A stretch of DNA of 64,000 bases from Anaerolineales bacterium. Its GTDB lineage: Bacteria; Chloroflexota; Anaerolineae; 4572-78; J111. The position numbers and the translations under genes are program-made. Location: NCBI GenBank assembly GCA_020634935.1, contig JACKAT010000007.1, forward strand, positions 99,080 through 163,079, given 5' to 3'. Positions 42,823 to 52,469 of this stretch are shown in pieces (positions within the stretch are counted from its first letter, which is position 1; every line of letters begins with the position of its first letter). Under the pieces are notes generated by a model. The model had not been told where the DNA came from, did not search any database, and saw only the letters and a program-made list of their open reading frames with translations.

Positions 42823-45576
42823 GTGTCGGCTGCGGCATCCCTACTAACCACCAAACTCTATTTTCCGGCGGTGCGCCGCGATCTCGTGGCGCGGCCTCGA
42901 TTGCTGGCGCGGTTGAGCCAGGGACTCGCCGGCCCGTTGACGCTAATTTCCGCGCCGGCCGGGTTCGGCAAAACCACCCTGGTCGGCGAGTGGCGAGCGT
43001 CGGCGGCCGGCCAAACGCTGCCGCTGGCCTGGTTGGCCCTCGACGATGACGACAACGATCCGGCCCGCTTTCTGACCTACGTCATCGCCGCGCTCGATAC
43101 CATCGCGCCGGGTTTTGGGCAGCCGCTGCTGGCGCTGCTACAGTCGCCCCAGCCGGCGCTGCCCCAACTCATCCTCACCCGCTTCATCAATGAGGTCAGC
43201 GCCATTACCGCGCCTTTTGCCCTGGTGCTGGACGATTATCACCTCATCGCCACCCCGGCCATTCACGACGCCCTGACCTTTCTGCTGGATCACATGCCGC
43301 CCGCGATGCACCTGGTGCTGACCACCCGCATCGATCCGCCCGTGCCGCTGGCCCGCCTCCGCGCCCGGCATCACCTGGTTGAAATTCGCGAAAACGACCT
43401 GCGCTTCACCACCGGCGAAACAGCGGCGTTTCTCAACCGGGTGATGGGCTTAAAGCTGGCCCCGCCCGATATCGCCGCCCTGGAAACCCACACCGAAGGC
43501 TGGGCGGCCGGGTTGCAAATGGCCGCCCTCTCGATGCAGGGCCGCAGCGACCTGACCGCCTTTCTCAACAGTTTCACCGGCAGCCATCGCTATATCCTTG
43601 ATTATCTGATGGACGAAGTTTTTCAGCAGCAGTCCGACGAGGTTCGCCGCTTTTTGCTGCAAACCTCGCTGCTCAACCGGCTGTCCGGCCCCTTATGCGA
43701 TGCCGTCACCGAGCAGTCCGGCAGCCAGGCCATGCTGGAACGCCTGGAGCAGGCCAATCTGTTTGTGCTGCCCCTGGATAACGAGCGCTGCTGGTATCGC
43801 TACCACCATCTCTTCGCCGAGGCCCTGCGCCATCGCCTGCAAGCGCTCCATCCGGAGCAAATCGCTCCACTGCACCGTCGCAGCAGCCGCTGGCACGCCC
43901 AGCACGGGCTGATGACGGAGGCCATCCCCCACGCCCTGAGCGGGTCGGATTTCGAGCACGCCGCGCAACTGATCGAGCAGGTTGGCCAGGCGATGCTCAT
44001 GCGCAGCGAAATCAGCACCCTGCTCAAATGGCTCAACGCGCTGCCTGAAACCATGGTCGAGACCCGGCCTCGACTATGTATTTTTCACGCTTGGGCCTTT
44101 ATCCTCAACGGTCAGGCCGAAGAAGCGGAGCAGCGTTTGAGTCAGGCCGACACGCCCGAGGCGGCTCCAGCCATTTTAGGGCAGGTCGCCGCGATGCGGG
44201 CCTTTATGGCCATGTTTCGGGGCGATATTCCGCGCGTTAATGCCCTCACCCGGCAGGCGCTGGCTCTGCTGCCGGCTGATGATCTGTTCCTGCGGGGCAT
44301 CACCGCTTTGACCCAAGGTATTCCGTATTTCCTCAATGGCGATGTCGAAACCGCCCAGCGCATCTTCGCCGAAGTGGGCGAGCTGAGCCAAAAGAGCGGC
44401 AATTTGCTGGTGGCCATCGTGGTCCGCTGCCAAATGGCCGAGGGCCAGATCTGGCAAGGGCAGCTCCATCAAGCGCTGGCCACCTATCGCCAGGCGCTGG
44501 CGCTGGCCACAACACCGGAAGGTCGCCTGCTGCCGGGCGCCGGCCAAATCTATATCGGACTGGCCGCGCTGTGGTACGAGTGGCACGATCTGGAAGCCGC
44601 CGCCGGGCATATCGCCCAAGGTCTCGACCTCAGCCGGCAAATGGGCGAAATCGGATCGTTTGACGCTCACATTATCGAGATCAATCTGAAGCAAGCCCAG
44701 AGCGATACCGCCGGCGCGTTTGCCGCGATAACCCAGGCCGAGCAGCTCATTCAAAAATTTAGCCTGCCGGTTCATCGCAATTTGGCGGTGTATCGCGTTC
44801 GCCTGTGGCTCAAACAAGGCAACCTGATTGCCGCCGGCCGTTGGGCCGCCGAAAACCTGAACGCCAACGCCGGCTCCCCGGCTGACTTGGAAGAGATGTA
44901 CCATTTCTACGAATTCAAACAGCTTACGCTGGCCCGCATCCTCATCGCTCAGGCTTCAACCCCCGAATTAATCCCGACCGAACTTTTGCTCGCTGCCTCG
45001 ACGCCGGATGAGGCCGATGCTCGGCCCGCTCAACAGGCCCTCCGACTGCTGGCGGCGCTTAATCCTCGCGCGGTCGAACAGGGGCGCGGTCGCAGCGTCA
45101 TCGAGATTTTGCTGCTGCAAGCCCTGGCCTACCAGGCCGAGAACGATTTGCCTCAGGCCGCCGCCACCCTCGCCCAGGCGCTGGCTCTGGCCGAACCGGA
45201 AGGCTTCGTCCGGCTCTTTGTCGATGAAGGTCCACCCGTCGCCGAACTGCTGAATCGGGTCAACGCGTCTCCGGAAGGCCGCCGTCGAACTACATACATC
45301 CGCAAACTTCTGGCCGCTTTTCCCCACCATCCCGCTGAAGCTGTCGCTTCCCCTTCAGTCTCCACCCCTCAACCGTTGATCGAGCCGCTCAGCGAGCGTG
45401 AACTCGAGGTGTTGCAGCTCATCGCTACTGGCAAATCGAACAAAGAGATCGCCCGGCTGCTCGTTATCGCGCCGGGGACGGTCAAAAAACACCTCAACAA
45501 CATCTACGGCAAGCTCGGCGTCAACAGCCGAACCCAGGCCCTGCTCCGGGCCAACGCGCTTAAGTTACTGGCGTAA
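42823..45576 (+). CDS. Large LuxR/MalT-type ATP-dependent transcriptional regulator (LAL)
   Basis: 917 residues. The N-terminal NTPase has Walker A APAGFGKT (44-51) and Walker B FALVLDDYH (about 128-136). A TPR-like helical region spans about 400-800, and a C-terminal LuxR HTH (about 850-915) reads LSERELEVLQLIATGKSNKEIARLL with VKKHLNNIYGKLGV. LAL regulators bind ATP and an inducer, oligomerise and activate promoters. GTG start at 42823 with GGAGG seven bases upstream. Its target is unknown; the next gene is an FtsX-type permease 420 bp downstream. Confidence 0.94.
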   Translation: MSAAASLLTTKLYFPAVRRDLVARPRLLARLSQGLAGPLTLISAPAGFGKTTLVGEWRASAAGQTLPLAWLALDDDDNDPARFLTYVIAALDTIAPGFGQPLLALLQSPQPALPQLILTRFINEVSAITAPFALVLDDYHLIATPAIHDALTFLLDHMPPAMHLVLTTRIDPPVPLARLRARHHLVEIRENDLRFTTGETAAFLNRVMGLKLAPPDIAALETHTEGWAAGLQMAALSMQGRSDLTAFLNSFTGSHRYILDYLMDEVFQQQSDEVRRFLLQTSLLNRLSGPLCDAVTEQSGSQAMLERLEQANLFVLPLDNERCWYRYHHLFAEALRHRLQALHPEQIAPLHRRSSRWHAQHGLMTEAIPHALSGSDFEHAAQLIEQVGQAMLMRSEISTLLKWLNALPETMVETRPRLCIFHAWAFILNGQAEEAEQRLSQADTPEAAPAILGQVAAMRAFMAMFRGDIPRVNALTRQALALLPADDLFLRGITALTQGIPYFLNGDVETAQRIFAEVGELSQKSGNLLVAIVVRCQMAEGQIWQGQLHQALATYRQALALATTPEGRLLPGAGQIYIGLAALWYEWHDLEAAAGHIAQGLDLSRQMGEIGSFDAHIIEINLKQAQSDTAGAFAAITQAEQLIQKFSLPVHRNLAVYRVRLWLKQGNLIAAGRWAAENLNANAGSPADLEEMYHFYEFKQLTLARILIAQASTPELIPTELLLAASTPDEADARPAQQALRLLAALNPRAVEQGRGRSVIEILLLQALAYQAENDLPQAAATLAQALALAEPEGFVRLFVDEGPPVAELLNRVNASPEGRRRTTYIRKLLAAFPHHPAEAVASPSVSTPQPLIEPLSERELEVLQLIATGKSNKEIARLLVIAPGTVKKHLNNIYGKLGVNSRTQALLRANALKLLA

Positions 45577-45590
45577 AAAATCGCCCTATC

Positions 45591-45652
45591 GTTCGTACAT
45601 AGTAACGGCTTTAGTTGTGCTACAAGAAACCGCTAAAGCGGTTACTACGAAC
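45591..45652. repeat. Palindromic repeat family 3, copy 3
   Basis: GTTCGTACATAGTAACGGCT ... CCGCTAAAGCGGTTACTACGAAC, 62 bp, with one extra ACAT compared with the other copies. Located 15 bp after the LuxR stop, so it may double as a terminator. Confidence 0.8.
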
Positions 45653-45718
45653 GTAAATACCCCCCCCATACGCCTTTTGGTACCCGACAATACCCCTCGC
45701 CTATGGTTATACTGGTAA

Positions 45719-45936
45719 TAACCTGAGTTCGATAATTAAAGTCGAGTAGGTCATTTCGGAGCCGCAGGCGGAGAAATCTCTGTGGCAATACAATAAAAAG
45801 GGGTTTGGTTGGGAAAGTATGAAGCCACAACCCCCCTTTTTCTCCGGCGAAGGCTTCATTTATGAGAATGTTTGAGGGATTTCTCCGCTGGCGCTCCGAA
45901 ATGACATGAAGGTCATCTATTTCCGAACTCAGGTTA
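45719..45936. repeat. 218-bp nested inverted-repeat element
   Basis: Outer 13-bp arms TAACCTGAGTTCG / CGAACTCAGGTTA; inner arms TCATTTCGGAGCC ... GGAGAAATC and GATTTCTCCGC ... GCTCCGAAATGA; a central stem GGGGTTTGG / CCCCCC with GAAGC repeats. AAT flanks both ends and may be a short target duplication. No credible gene inside. It fills the gap before the permease gene. Confidence 0.75.
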
Positions 45937-45993
45937 ATATATGACCAGTTGCGATGGCTTTCGTCAATCGTCAATCCAAAATGGAGCACCCCC

Positions 45994-48411
45994 ATGGGCG
46001 TCATTCGTTACAAAATCTGGAATGATGTGTGGCAGCACAAAGGCCGCACTTTACAAATCGTGTTCATTATCGCCATCGGCGCGTTCGCTATCGGCATGAT
46101 CATCGGCGGGCGCAATATGTTCCAGGCCCGCGCCGGCGGAAGCTGGCGCGCCTCGTCGCCGGCGATGATCACCCTGGCCGTCGATCCGGCGGTGGATGAC
46201 GCCATGCTGACCTCGCTGAAGGGTATTCGCGGCGTCGAGCAGGTCGAGGGTTATATTCAAACCACACTCGAATGGCGGCTCGCCCCGACCGATCCCTGGC
46301 AGACCGGCGGCTTGATTGCCCGCGACGACTACACCGACCAGCACTACAACCAATCGCAGTTGTTAAGCGGCCAGTGGCCCACCCGCAAGGTCTTTGCCTT
46401 TGAAAAGGGGAATGATACCGCCTTCGGTCTTCAAGAGGGCGGCGTGGTCTATATTCGGCTGAATGATCGAGACTATACCGTGCCGCTGGGCGGGGTCGTG
46501 ACGAACCTGACCAATTTACCGCCTGGCTTTGGCGGCACCGCTCAATTCTATACCACCCGCGCCCGGCTGGGAGAACTGACCGGCAGCACCGACTTCAACC
46601 GCATTCTGGCCGGCGCGCCGGTCTACGATGAAACGACGGTGACGGCCATCGCCGATCGGATGCAGGACCGCCTGGAGAAGCAGGACATCGAAGTGACCGG
46701 CGCGGCTCCCCCGCCGGATCAACCCCGCCGCGTAGCCGACCCGGCCGTCTACTATTTGCAAACCAGCCTGGACAGTATCTTTGTGATTATGGGGCTGATG
46801 GCGGGCCTGGCGCTGCTGTTGGGGCTGCTGCTGGTCTACAATACCATCAACGGCGTAGTCAGCCGGCAGGTTAATCAGATTGGCATGATGAAAGCGGTCG
46901 GCGCTGACAGCGGCCAAATCTTGCTGATTTATCTGGCCAACATCTTGATTTATGGCCTGCTGGCCTTTATCGTGTCGGCGCCGTTAGGCGTGCTGGGCGC
47001 GTATGGCCTGTACACCTTCTTTATCAACGTCTTTAACATCATGCCCGGTCCTTTTAGCATTTCGCCGCCGGCCCTTTTGGCTCAGTTCGCCATCACGATG
47101 CTCGCGCCCATCCTGGCTTCCTTAGGCCCGTTGTGGACGGCGGTACGCATCAGCGTGCGTGAGGCCATCAGCACTTACGGCCTCACCGTACCGGCCGGCT
47201 TCTTAGAGCGGCTGCTGGCCGGGGCGCAGCGCGCGCCGCGCCTGCTGCTGTTGACGGTGAGCAATACCTTTCGCAACAAATGGCGCGTGCTGCTGACGCA
47301 AGCCACCTTGGTGAGCAGCGGCGTGATTTTTATGATGGTGGTCAGTACGCAGCAGTCGGTTAAGCATACATTTGGCGATGTCTTGTTTTCGATTCTGCGG
47401 TTCGATGTGGCCTTTCAGTTTGAACAGCCGGAACGCATCGAGCCGATCGAGGCGCTGACGCTGGCTCAGCCGGGCGTCGCAGCGGTGGAGATGTGGGGCT
47501 TGTCGTCGCCCAAGATGTGGCCGGCCGACCGCCCCCAATCGAATAAAGATCAGTCCGTGCAGTTGTTCGGCGTCCCGCTGCCGACGCGCTTGTACGGCCC
47601 GCACCTCAAAGCCGGGCGCTGGCTACAACCTGGCGATACCTACGCGGTGGTTCTCAATGAAAGGCTGGCCCATAAAACCGGCATTAGCGTGGGCGACCGG
47701 GTTATCTTTGATCAAGGTCCCCACGGTAAATCGGCGTGGCAAGTGGTGGGGCTGTTCCTCGATCCGGTGCTGGTGCGCTCGGCGTACGCGCCGCGGGATA
47801 CGTTGCTGCGGGAGATCGGCAGCTTGAACCGGGCCAGTACGATTTGGATTCAAACCACCCGCACGGACGCCGCCGGGGAAGCGGCGATGGCCCAAACCCT
47901 GCGCCAGTTCTACGAGCAGCGCCATTTCAAGATCGACGCCCACGGTCTCTTTTTTGGGCGAGACACGGCCGGCCAAATCATCGAGTTGATTCTGAATAAC
48001 TTCGGGGTGATTATCGTGCTGCTGGGGGGGATGGCGCTGCTGATTGGGCTGGTGGGCGGTGTGGCGCTGAGCGGCATTCTGTCGCTCAACGTGCTCGAAC
48101 GGCAGCGTGAAATCGGGGTGATGCGGGCCATCGGCGCGTCGTCGGTCTCGATTGCCGGGATGTTCATCGGCGAGGGGCTGCTGTTGGGCTGGCTGAGTTG
48201 GGGCATCGCGGCGATCTTGAGCCTGCCCGCCGGGTACGGTTTCACCCAAATCTTGTCCGAAGCCGCCGACAACGACATCCTCTTCAAATACAGTCCAACC
48301 GGGGCGCTCTACTGGCTGGTGATTGTGACCGTCATCGCCATCGTTGCCAGTGGGTTCCCGGCCCACCGGGCGACGCAGATGAGCGTCCGCGAGAGCCTGG
48401 CCTATCAATAA
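45994..48411 (+). CDS. FtsX/MacB-type ABC transporter permease (two FtsX domains)
   Basis: 805 residues from the ATG at 45994 (GGAG eight bases upstream). N-terminal helix (about 18-40), a large extracytoplasmic domain, an FtsX domain with three helices (about 255-390), a fourth break at about 430-460, a second extracytoplasmic part, and a second FtsX domain (about 670-800; NVLERQREIGVMRAIGASS is the coupling motif). The Bacterial LolCE/MacB-like permeases move lipids, peptides or lipoproteins. No ATPase gene lies next to it, so the nucleotide-binding partner must come from outside the window. Confidence 0.9.
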   Translation: MGVIRYKIWNDVWQHKGRTLQIVFIIAIGAFAIGMIIGGRNMFQARAGGSWRASSPAMITLAVDPAVDDAMLTSLKGIRGVEQVEGYIQTTLEWRLAPTDPWQTGGLIARDDYTDQHYNQSQLLSGQWPTRKVFAFEKGNDTAFGLQEGGVVYIRLNDRDYTVPLGGVVTNLTNLPPGFGGTAQFYTTRARLGELTGSTDFNRILAGAPVYDETTVTAIADRMQDRLEKQDIEVTGAAPPPDQPRRVADPAVYYLQTSLDSIFVIMGLMAGLALLLGLLLVYNTINGVVSRQVNQIGMMKAVGADSGQILLIYLANILIYGLLAFIVSAPLGVLGAYGLYTFFINVFNIMPGPFSISPPALLAQFAITMLAPILASLGPLWTAVRISVREAISTYGLTVPAGFLERLLAGAQRAPRLLLLTVSNTFRNKWRVLLTQATLVSSGVIFMMVVSTQQSVKHTFGDVLFSILRFDVAFQFEQPERIEPIEALTLAQPGVAAVEMWGLSSPKMWPADRPQSNKDQSVQLFGVPLPTRLYGPHLKAGRWLQPGDTYAVVLNERLAHKTGISVGDRVIFDQGPHGKSAWQVVGLFLDPVLVRSAYAPRDTLLREIGSLNRASTIWIQTTRTDAAGEAAMAQTLRQFYEQRHFKIDAHGLFFGRDTAGQIIELILNNFGVIIVLLGGMALLIGLVGGVALSGILSLNVLERQREIGVMRAIGASSVSIAGMFIGEGLLLGWLSWGIAAILSLPAGYGFTQILSEAADNDILFKYSPTGALYWLVIVTVIAIVASGFPAHRATQMSVRESLAYQ

Positions 48412-48425
48412 CGTGAATTGCCGGA

Positions 48426-48497
48426 GTAGACAGAATTAACAAGATTTGAAAGATAAAAATAAGAAGAAATCTTTTTAATCCTGTAAATTCTGTCTAC
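48426..48497. terminator. Palindrome between convergent genes
   Basis: GTAGACAGAATT (48426-48437) and AATTCTGTCTAC (48486-48497) form a perfect 12-bp stem, extended inside by AAGATT / AATCC. It lies between the ends of the permease and yjbQ genes and could terminate both, but lacks a proper T-run. Confidence 0.5.
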
Positions 48498-48541
48498 TGT
48501 TCCCAGGCTCGACCGACGAATGTCTCTGAAGCAGCGGTTGC

Positions 48542-48964
48542 TTACTCGCCTTGGATCGTGACCGTAATTCGCCGGCCCGAAGCGTGGTTGCGGTGTTCGC
48601 ATAGATAGATGCCCTGCCATGTCCCCAAATTCAACCGCCCATTGGTAATCGGAATCATTACTGAGTTGCCCAACAGCGAGGCTTTGATATGGGCCGGCAT
48701 ATCGTCGGAGCCTTCATAGTTGTGTTTGTAATAGGGCGCGTTTTCAGGCACCATTTTGTTGAAGTGGCTCTCGAAATCGATGCGCACGGTTGGGTCGGCG
48801 TTTTCGTTGAGCGTTAAGCCGGCCGAGGTGTGGTGAATGAAAATGTGCGCCAGGCCAATATTAACCTGGCTAATCTCCGGCACGTTCGACGCCACCTGAT
48901 CGGTCACCAGATGAAAGCCGCGCCGAAAGGCCGGTAAGCGAAAGGTACGTTGGAACCAAGCCAT
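48542..48964 (-). CDS. yjbQ: YjbQ/UPF0047 family protein
   Basis: 140 residues, the full family length: GLAHIFIHHTSAGLTLNENADPTVRIDFESHFNKMVP (by landmarks IHHTSAGLTLNENADP), MPAHIKASLLGNSVMIPITNGRLNLGTWQGIYLCEHR (by landmarks HIKASLLG and LGTWQGIYLCEHR). The conserved His and Cys residues are present. Members have thiamin-phosphate synthase side activity; the physiological role is uncertain. RBS AAGGAGG. Confidence 0.95.
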   Translation of the reverse strand: MAWFQRTFRLPAFRRGFHLVTDQVASNVPEISQVNIGLAHIFIHHTSAGLTLNENADPTVRIDFESHFNKMVPENAPYYKHNYEGSDDMPAHIKASLLGNSVMIPITNGRLNLGTWQGIYLCEHRNHASGRRITVTIQGE

Positions 48965-49201
48965 GAATGTGTATCCTCCTTGCAGGGCTGTACCGCTGCG
49001 CAGTCTGAAATTGAACTGCTGAAAGATACCATAAATTATGGTTATCGTTAAATTGCTCGTAAATCTACAACGGGATTGTTTTCCGGGATCGATGCGCTAG
49101 GGCAATGGCGCCAAGAGAACACCACAATGTGGTCGGTGGAATCAATCGCGTTCTGTTGTCTCAAGCCTAGAACGCAAGTAAGGTGGGATTGGGCCGACGC
49201 G

Positions 49202-49546
49202 TCAGCGCGAGGGGAGGCCGAAGTCACCCATATCGACATCTTCAAGCAGCTCTTCCATTTGCTGCCGTAGGTGAGGCGTTAGCCAGGCTTCGTTATCATC
49301 TTCGATAGGTTTCTCGATAACGTGAGATTGGGCTTGAACCGAAGTTGATCGGCTACAGTTGCTGGTATGTCGCGCCTTGGGATTACCAGGGCTTATGATT
49401 TTTAGATAGGGCGCACTATCCCCATTGGGGACAAAATAATGCGCTCGATAACCACAGGTAGGACAAACAAATTCCCATGCATCCTGATCGCTGCTCTGAA
49501 GCCGGTTGGTAATGGTGTGATGGAGCGGGGGAGGTTGGGTAGACAT
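49202..49546 (-). CDS. Small zinc-ribbon-like protein
   Basis: 114 residues. WEFVCPTCGYRAHYFVPN (about 24-41) is a half zinc ribbon with CPTC, and a later SNCSRS (about 64) could complete the site. The C-terminal 35 residues are acidic and helical (WLTPHLRQQMEELLEDVDMGD). No family recognised. RBS AAAGGATC. A short leftward transcription unit on its own. Confidence 0.65.
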   Translation of the reverse strand: MSTQPPPLHHTITNRLQSSDQDAWEFVCPTCGYRAHYFVPNGDSAPYLKIISPGNPKARHTSNCSRSTSVQAQSHVIEKPIEDDNEAWLTPHLRQQMEELLEDVDMGDFGLPSR

Positions 49547-49742
49547 AGAAAACAGATCCTTTCATAAAGTTGATATGGCTATAAATAAAAAATCCTCCGG
49601 CACGGAAAAATAATTTCGTGCTAGAGGACTTCCTCGTCAAAAAAAGACAGGGCAATTTATGGGCGTCTTTTTCGTTTATTTGAAAATTTTATCACATAAT
49701 CAAACTCTATACAACTTAGCTGGTTTACGTTTTTAAGAGAAC

Positions 49743-49861
49743 TTACATAGTTGGGTGTAACGGACAAGGTAACAGTCACTTTTTGCCAAAAATGAATATC
49801 CTATAGCCCAAATAAGTCGGTTTATCACCCTCAAGTGATTGTCACCTTTTGAACTGCGTTA
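49743..49861 (+). repeat. Palindromic element family 1, copy K
   Basis: TTACATAGTT / AACTGCGTTA, inner arms AAGGTAACAGTCACTT and AAGTGATTGTCACCTT: one base of each arm has drifted so the 11-bp palindrome is broken. Loop and arms are in the orientation of copy A. The rest of 49547-49972 holds a TATAAT at 49923-49928 and the RBS of the next gene. Confidence 0.86.
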
Positions 49862-49972
49862 CCCATATTTTTAGCCCCTAATATTAAAGCAATCAGAATT
49901 ATAGCTGTTAGGTGTTTTGGGCTATAATTACTAATCAGGAATGTCTAATTTTTCACAAAGGAGAGGGTTATC

Positions 49973-51094
49973 GTGAAAAAGACTATTCTTTTCCTGATGT
50001 CCGACACTGGCGGCGGGCACCGAGCCTCAGCCCAAGCCATTGAAGAAGCAGTACATCATCTTTACCCCAATCAATACACCATCATCATCGAAGATATGTG
50101 GAAGAAGCACACCCCCTGGCCGTTTAATCGCTTGCCCGATCTTTACGGCTGGATCACCGGCCCCGGCCTGCCGCTGTGGCGGTTGTTGTGGAGCATCTCC
50201 GCTTATGCGGCGATGCAGAGTCTGCTTTTTATGATGATTTTTCCGTTTATTAAACATCGGGGAGCGGCTTACTTAAAAATGGTCAAGCCCGATTTAATCG
50301 TATCGGTTCACCCGATGATGAATCAAGTCGGGATGGGCTGGCTCAACGCTGCCGGGTTGCAGGTACCGCTGATTACGGTGGTGACCGATATGGTCACTTT
50401 TCATCCGTCCTGGATTTGCCCGGAGGTGACGCGCTGCATTGTGCCGACGGAGCAAGCGCGGGAGCGGGCGCTGAAATTTGGGATGCCGGCTGAGAAGTTG
50501 GTGGTCTACGGCCAGCCGGTCGGCTTGAAATTTGCCACGTCAAACCGAGACAAAGCTACGGTGCGCCGGCAGTTAGGTCTAATGGCCGAGCGGTATACCA
50601 TTATGGTCATGGGTGGCGGCGAAGGTTTTGGCAAAATTTATAAGGTGGCTCGCTACATTGCCCAGCAAGCGCCGCAGGCTCAACTGATTATTGTGGCCGG
50701 ACGTAATCGGGCGCTGAAACATAAATTGGAAGCGGTGACTTGGGAAATTCCTACTCACATTTACGGCTTTGTCGATAATATGCCCGATTTGATGCGCGCC
50801 TCGGATGTGCTGGTCACCAAGGCCGGCCCTGGCACGATCAGCGAGGCGTTTATCACCGGGCTGCCACCCGTTTTGTTAGGCTACATTCCGGGTCAGGAAA
50901 CCGGCAACGTAGCCTATGTCCAAGAAAATGAGGCCGGCGTCTACGTTCGACGGCCGCTGGACGTGGCCCAGTTGATCTGCGATTGGATGACGCCCGGCAA
51001 CGACACGCTCCAGCACATGTCGCAGAACGCGGCCCGACTGGCCCGGCCTCAGGCCTCGCTGCAAATTGCCGACGAGTTGTGTCAGTTTGTGTGA
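49973..51094 (+). CDS. MGDG-synthase-like glycosyltransferase (GT28 type)
   Basis: 373 residues: SDTGGGHRASAQAIEEAV at the N-terminus is the MGDG-synthase/diacylglycerol glucosyltransferase signature, followed by the acceptor domain (VSVHPMMNQVGMGWL, DMVTFHPSWICP) and the UDP-sugar domain (VMGGGEGFGKIYKVA, TKAGPGTISEAFITGLPPVL). The enzyme adds sugar to diacylglycerol or a similar lipid at the membrane. The start is a GTG at 49973 with AAGGAGAGG. Confidence 0.92.
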   Translation: MKKTILFLMSDTGGGHRASAQAIEEAVHHLYPNQYTIIIEDMWKKHTPWPFNRLPDLYGWITGPGLPLWRLLWSISAYAAMQSLLFMMIFPFIKHRGAAYLKMVKPDLIVSVHPMMNQVGMGWLNAAGLQVPLITVVTDMVTFHPSWICPEVTRCIVPTEQARERALKFGMPAEKLVVYGQPVGLKFATSNRDKATVRRQLGLMAERYTIMVMGGGEGFGKIYKVARYIAQQAPQAQLIIVAGRNRALKHKLEAVTWEIPTHIYGFVDNMPDLMRASDVLVTKAGPGTISEAFITGLPPVLLGYIPGQETGNVAYVQENEAGVYVRRPLDVAQLICDWMTPGNDTLQHMSQNAARLARPQASLQIADELCQFV

Positions 51095-51106
51095 CAATTT
51101 AGAATA

Positions 51107-51155
51107 GGAGCGTCAAAGTTTACTTTGACCCGAACAAAGCCAGCTTTGTCGCTCC
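51107..51155. repeat. Twin-hairpin family 2, short copy
   Basis: GGAGCGTCAAAGTTTACTTT ... ACAAAGCCAGCTTTGTCGCTCC, 49 bp. It lies 12 bp after the glycosyltransferase stop and 8 bp before the end of the convergent MFS gene, a position suited to transcription termination for both. Confidence 0.85.
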
Positions 51156-51163
51156 GATAATCT

Positions 51164-52360
51164 TTATTCTCGATGATGAGCCGCAGGGATAGTCCGGCTG
51201 CCTTGATAATAGGACTTTCCCCAGCCAAATTTTTGAGCGAGCGCGATGATCAGGCTAACGCTACAGACCGTAAACAATGTCCAGATGAAGATCGACCAAC
51301 CAAATCGCTCGTAAATCAGCCCCGGCAAATACGATCCCAACACGCCGCCGCTGTAGTAAAAAGCGATGTATAGACCGTTGACCACACCTTTGTTCTCGCG
51401 GGCCAGCCGGTTGACCAGCCCCACCGCCACTGAATGCACCAAGAACATCGAGCCGCAAAAGATCAGCAGTGTACCGAACAACAGCCACGTGCTGGCGGTC
51501 ATTGTGACCAATAACGTGATGGCTAAGCCGATGATCCCGGCAATGATGGCGTTTATGGCGCTGCCAAATGCCGTGACGAGGCGCGGCGAAATTAACGAAA
51601 TCGTCACCCCGACCAGATAACCGGAGTACATAAACCCAATCATCGACTCCGATGGGTGGCCCCACAGTGCGGTTAAACGGAAGGGGAGGTAATTCAAAAA
51701 GCTGGAGAAAACGAAAAAGACGCAGAAGATGACGCCGTAGATTTTGAGGTAATCGCCGCCGCGCAGCGTATCCAAAATAATGCGCGGGTTGGGCCGGCCG
51801 GTTTTGACCGTCATTTCTTTTTTGAGCCAACCTAGCGCCACAAAGTTGCCGATTAACAGTACCGTTAAGCCAAAGTAGTAATATCGCCAGCCCACGTATT
51901 CGGCGGTCAAGCCGGTTAGCAGCCGCCCCGCATAGCCGCCCACAATCGTCGCCGCCACATAGATCGACATAGCCCGCTGCAATCGCTGACCCTCGCTAGC
52001 TCCCGATAGATACGTCATCAGGGAGGTCATCGCGGCGGGTAGCAGCAAACCCTGGCCAAACCGAATAACAATGAGCAGGGCAAACGAGTTGGTTAGCATC
52101 TCGGCCATTACAAAGAGAAGCTGTGTTACGGCCAGCCCTAGGATCGACCATTTCAGCAGCTTCACGGCTGATATCGACTCTAGAATGTAACCGTATGACA
52201 GCGGGGCAATTCCCAGCGGAATCATCGTGATCGCTGTTAGCAGCGCCGCCTGCGACTCGGTCACGGCATAACGTTCGGCAAAAAAGGGCAGCAGTACCTG
52301 GGGTGGGTAAATTGTACAGAATACTAATATCGTTGTGGTAACCGTAATTAGAAGTTGCAT
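51164..52360 (-). CDS. MFS transporter (DHA1/YnfM-like)
   Basis: 398 residues, 12 predicted membrane helices. ERYAVTESQAALLTAITMIPLGIAPLSYGYI in helices 1-2 and RFGQGLLLPAAMTSLMTYLS (landmark of motif C region) resemble YnfM/AraJ-type exporters. It lacks the 14-helix DHA2 layout. The substrate is unknown. RBS AAGGA five bases before ATG. Convergent with the glycosyltransferase gene. Confidence 0.88.
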   Translation of the reverse strand: MQLLITVTTTILVFCTIYPPQVLLPFFAERYAVTESQAALLTAITMIPLGIAPLSYGYILESISAVKLLKWSILGLAVTQLLFVMAEMLTNSFALLIVIRFGQGLLLPAAMTSLMTYLSGASEGQRLQRAMSIYVAATIVGGYAGRLLTGLTAEYVGWRYYYFGLTVLLIGNFVALGWLKKEMTVKTGRPNPRIILDTLRGGDYLKIYGVIFCVFFVFSSFLNYLPFRLTALWGHPSESMIGFMYSGYLVGVTISLISPRLVTAFGSAINAIIAGIIGLAITLLVTMTASTWLLFGTLLIFCGSMFLVHSVAVGLVNRLARENKGVVNGLYIAFYYSGGVLGSYLPGLIYERFGWSIFIWTLFTVCSVSLIIALAQKFGWGKSYYQGSRTIPAAHHRE

Positions 52361-52469
52361 TGGTCCTTCTTATTTTCAGGCAGATATTAGCACGCATTCG
52401 CTCTCTAAACAACTTGATACCTTCCGAACTCTACAATTTCTTTAATCTTCCTCAACGCCTGTTTACGAT

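Noticed and set aside
45645..46004. Reverse-strand frame of 119 codons before the permease gene
   Set aside because: Lies across the 218-bp nested palindrome and the permease start; no translation signals.
47623..48408. Reverse-strand frame of 261 codons opposite the FtsX-type permease
   Set aside because: His/Gln/Pro-rich antisense shadow; the permease frame has clear FtsX motifs.
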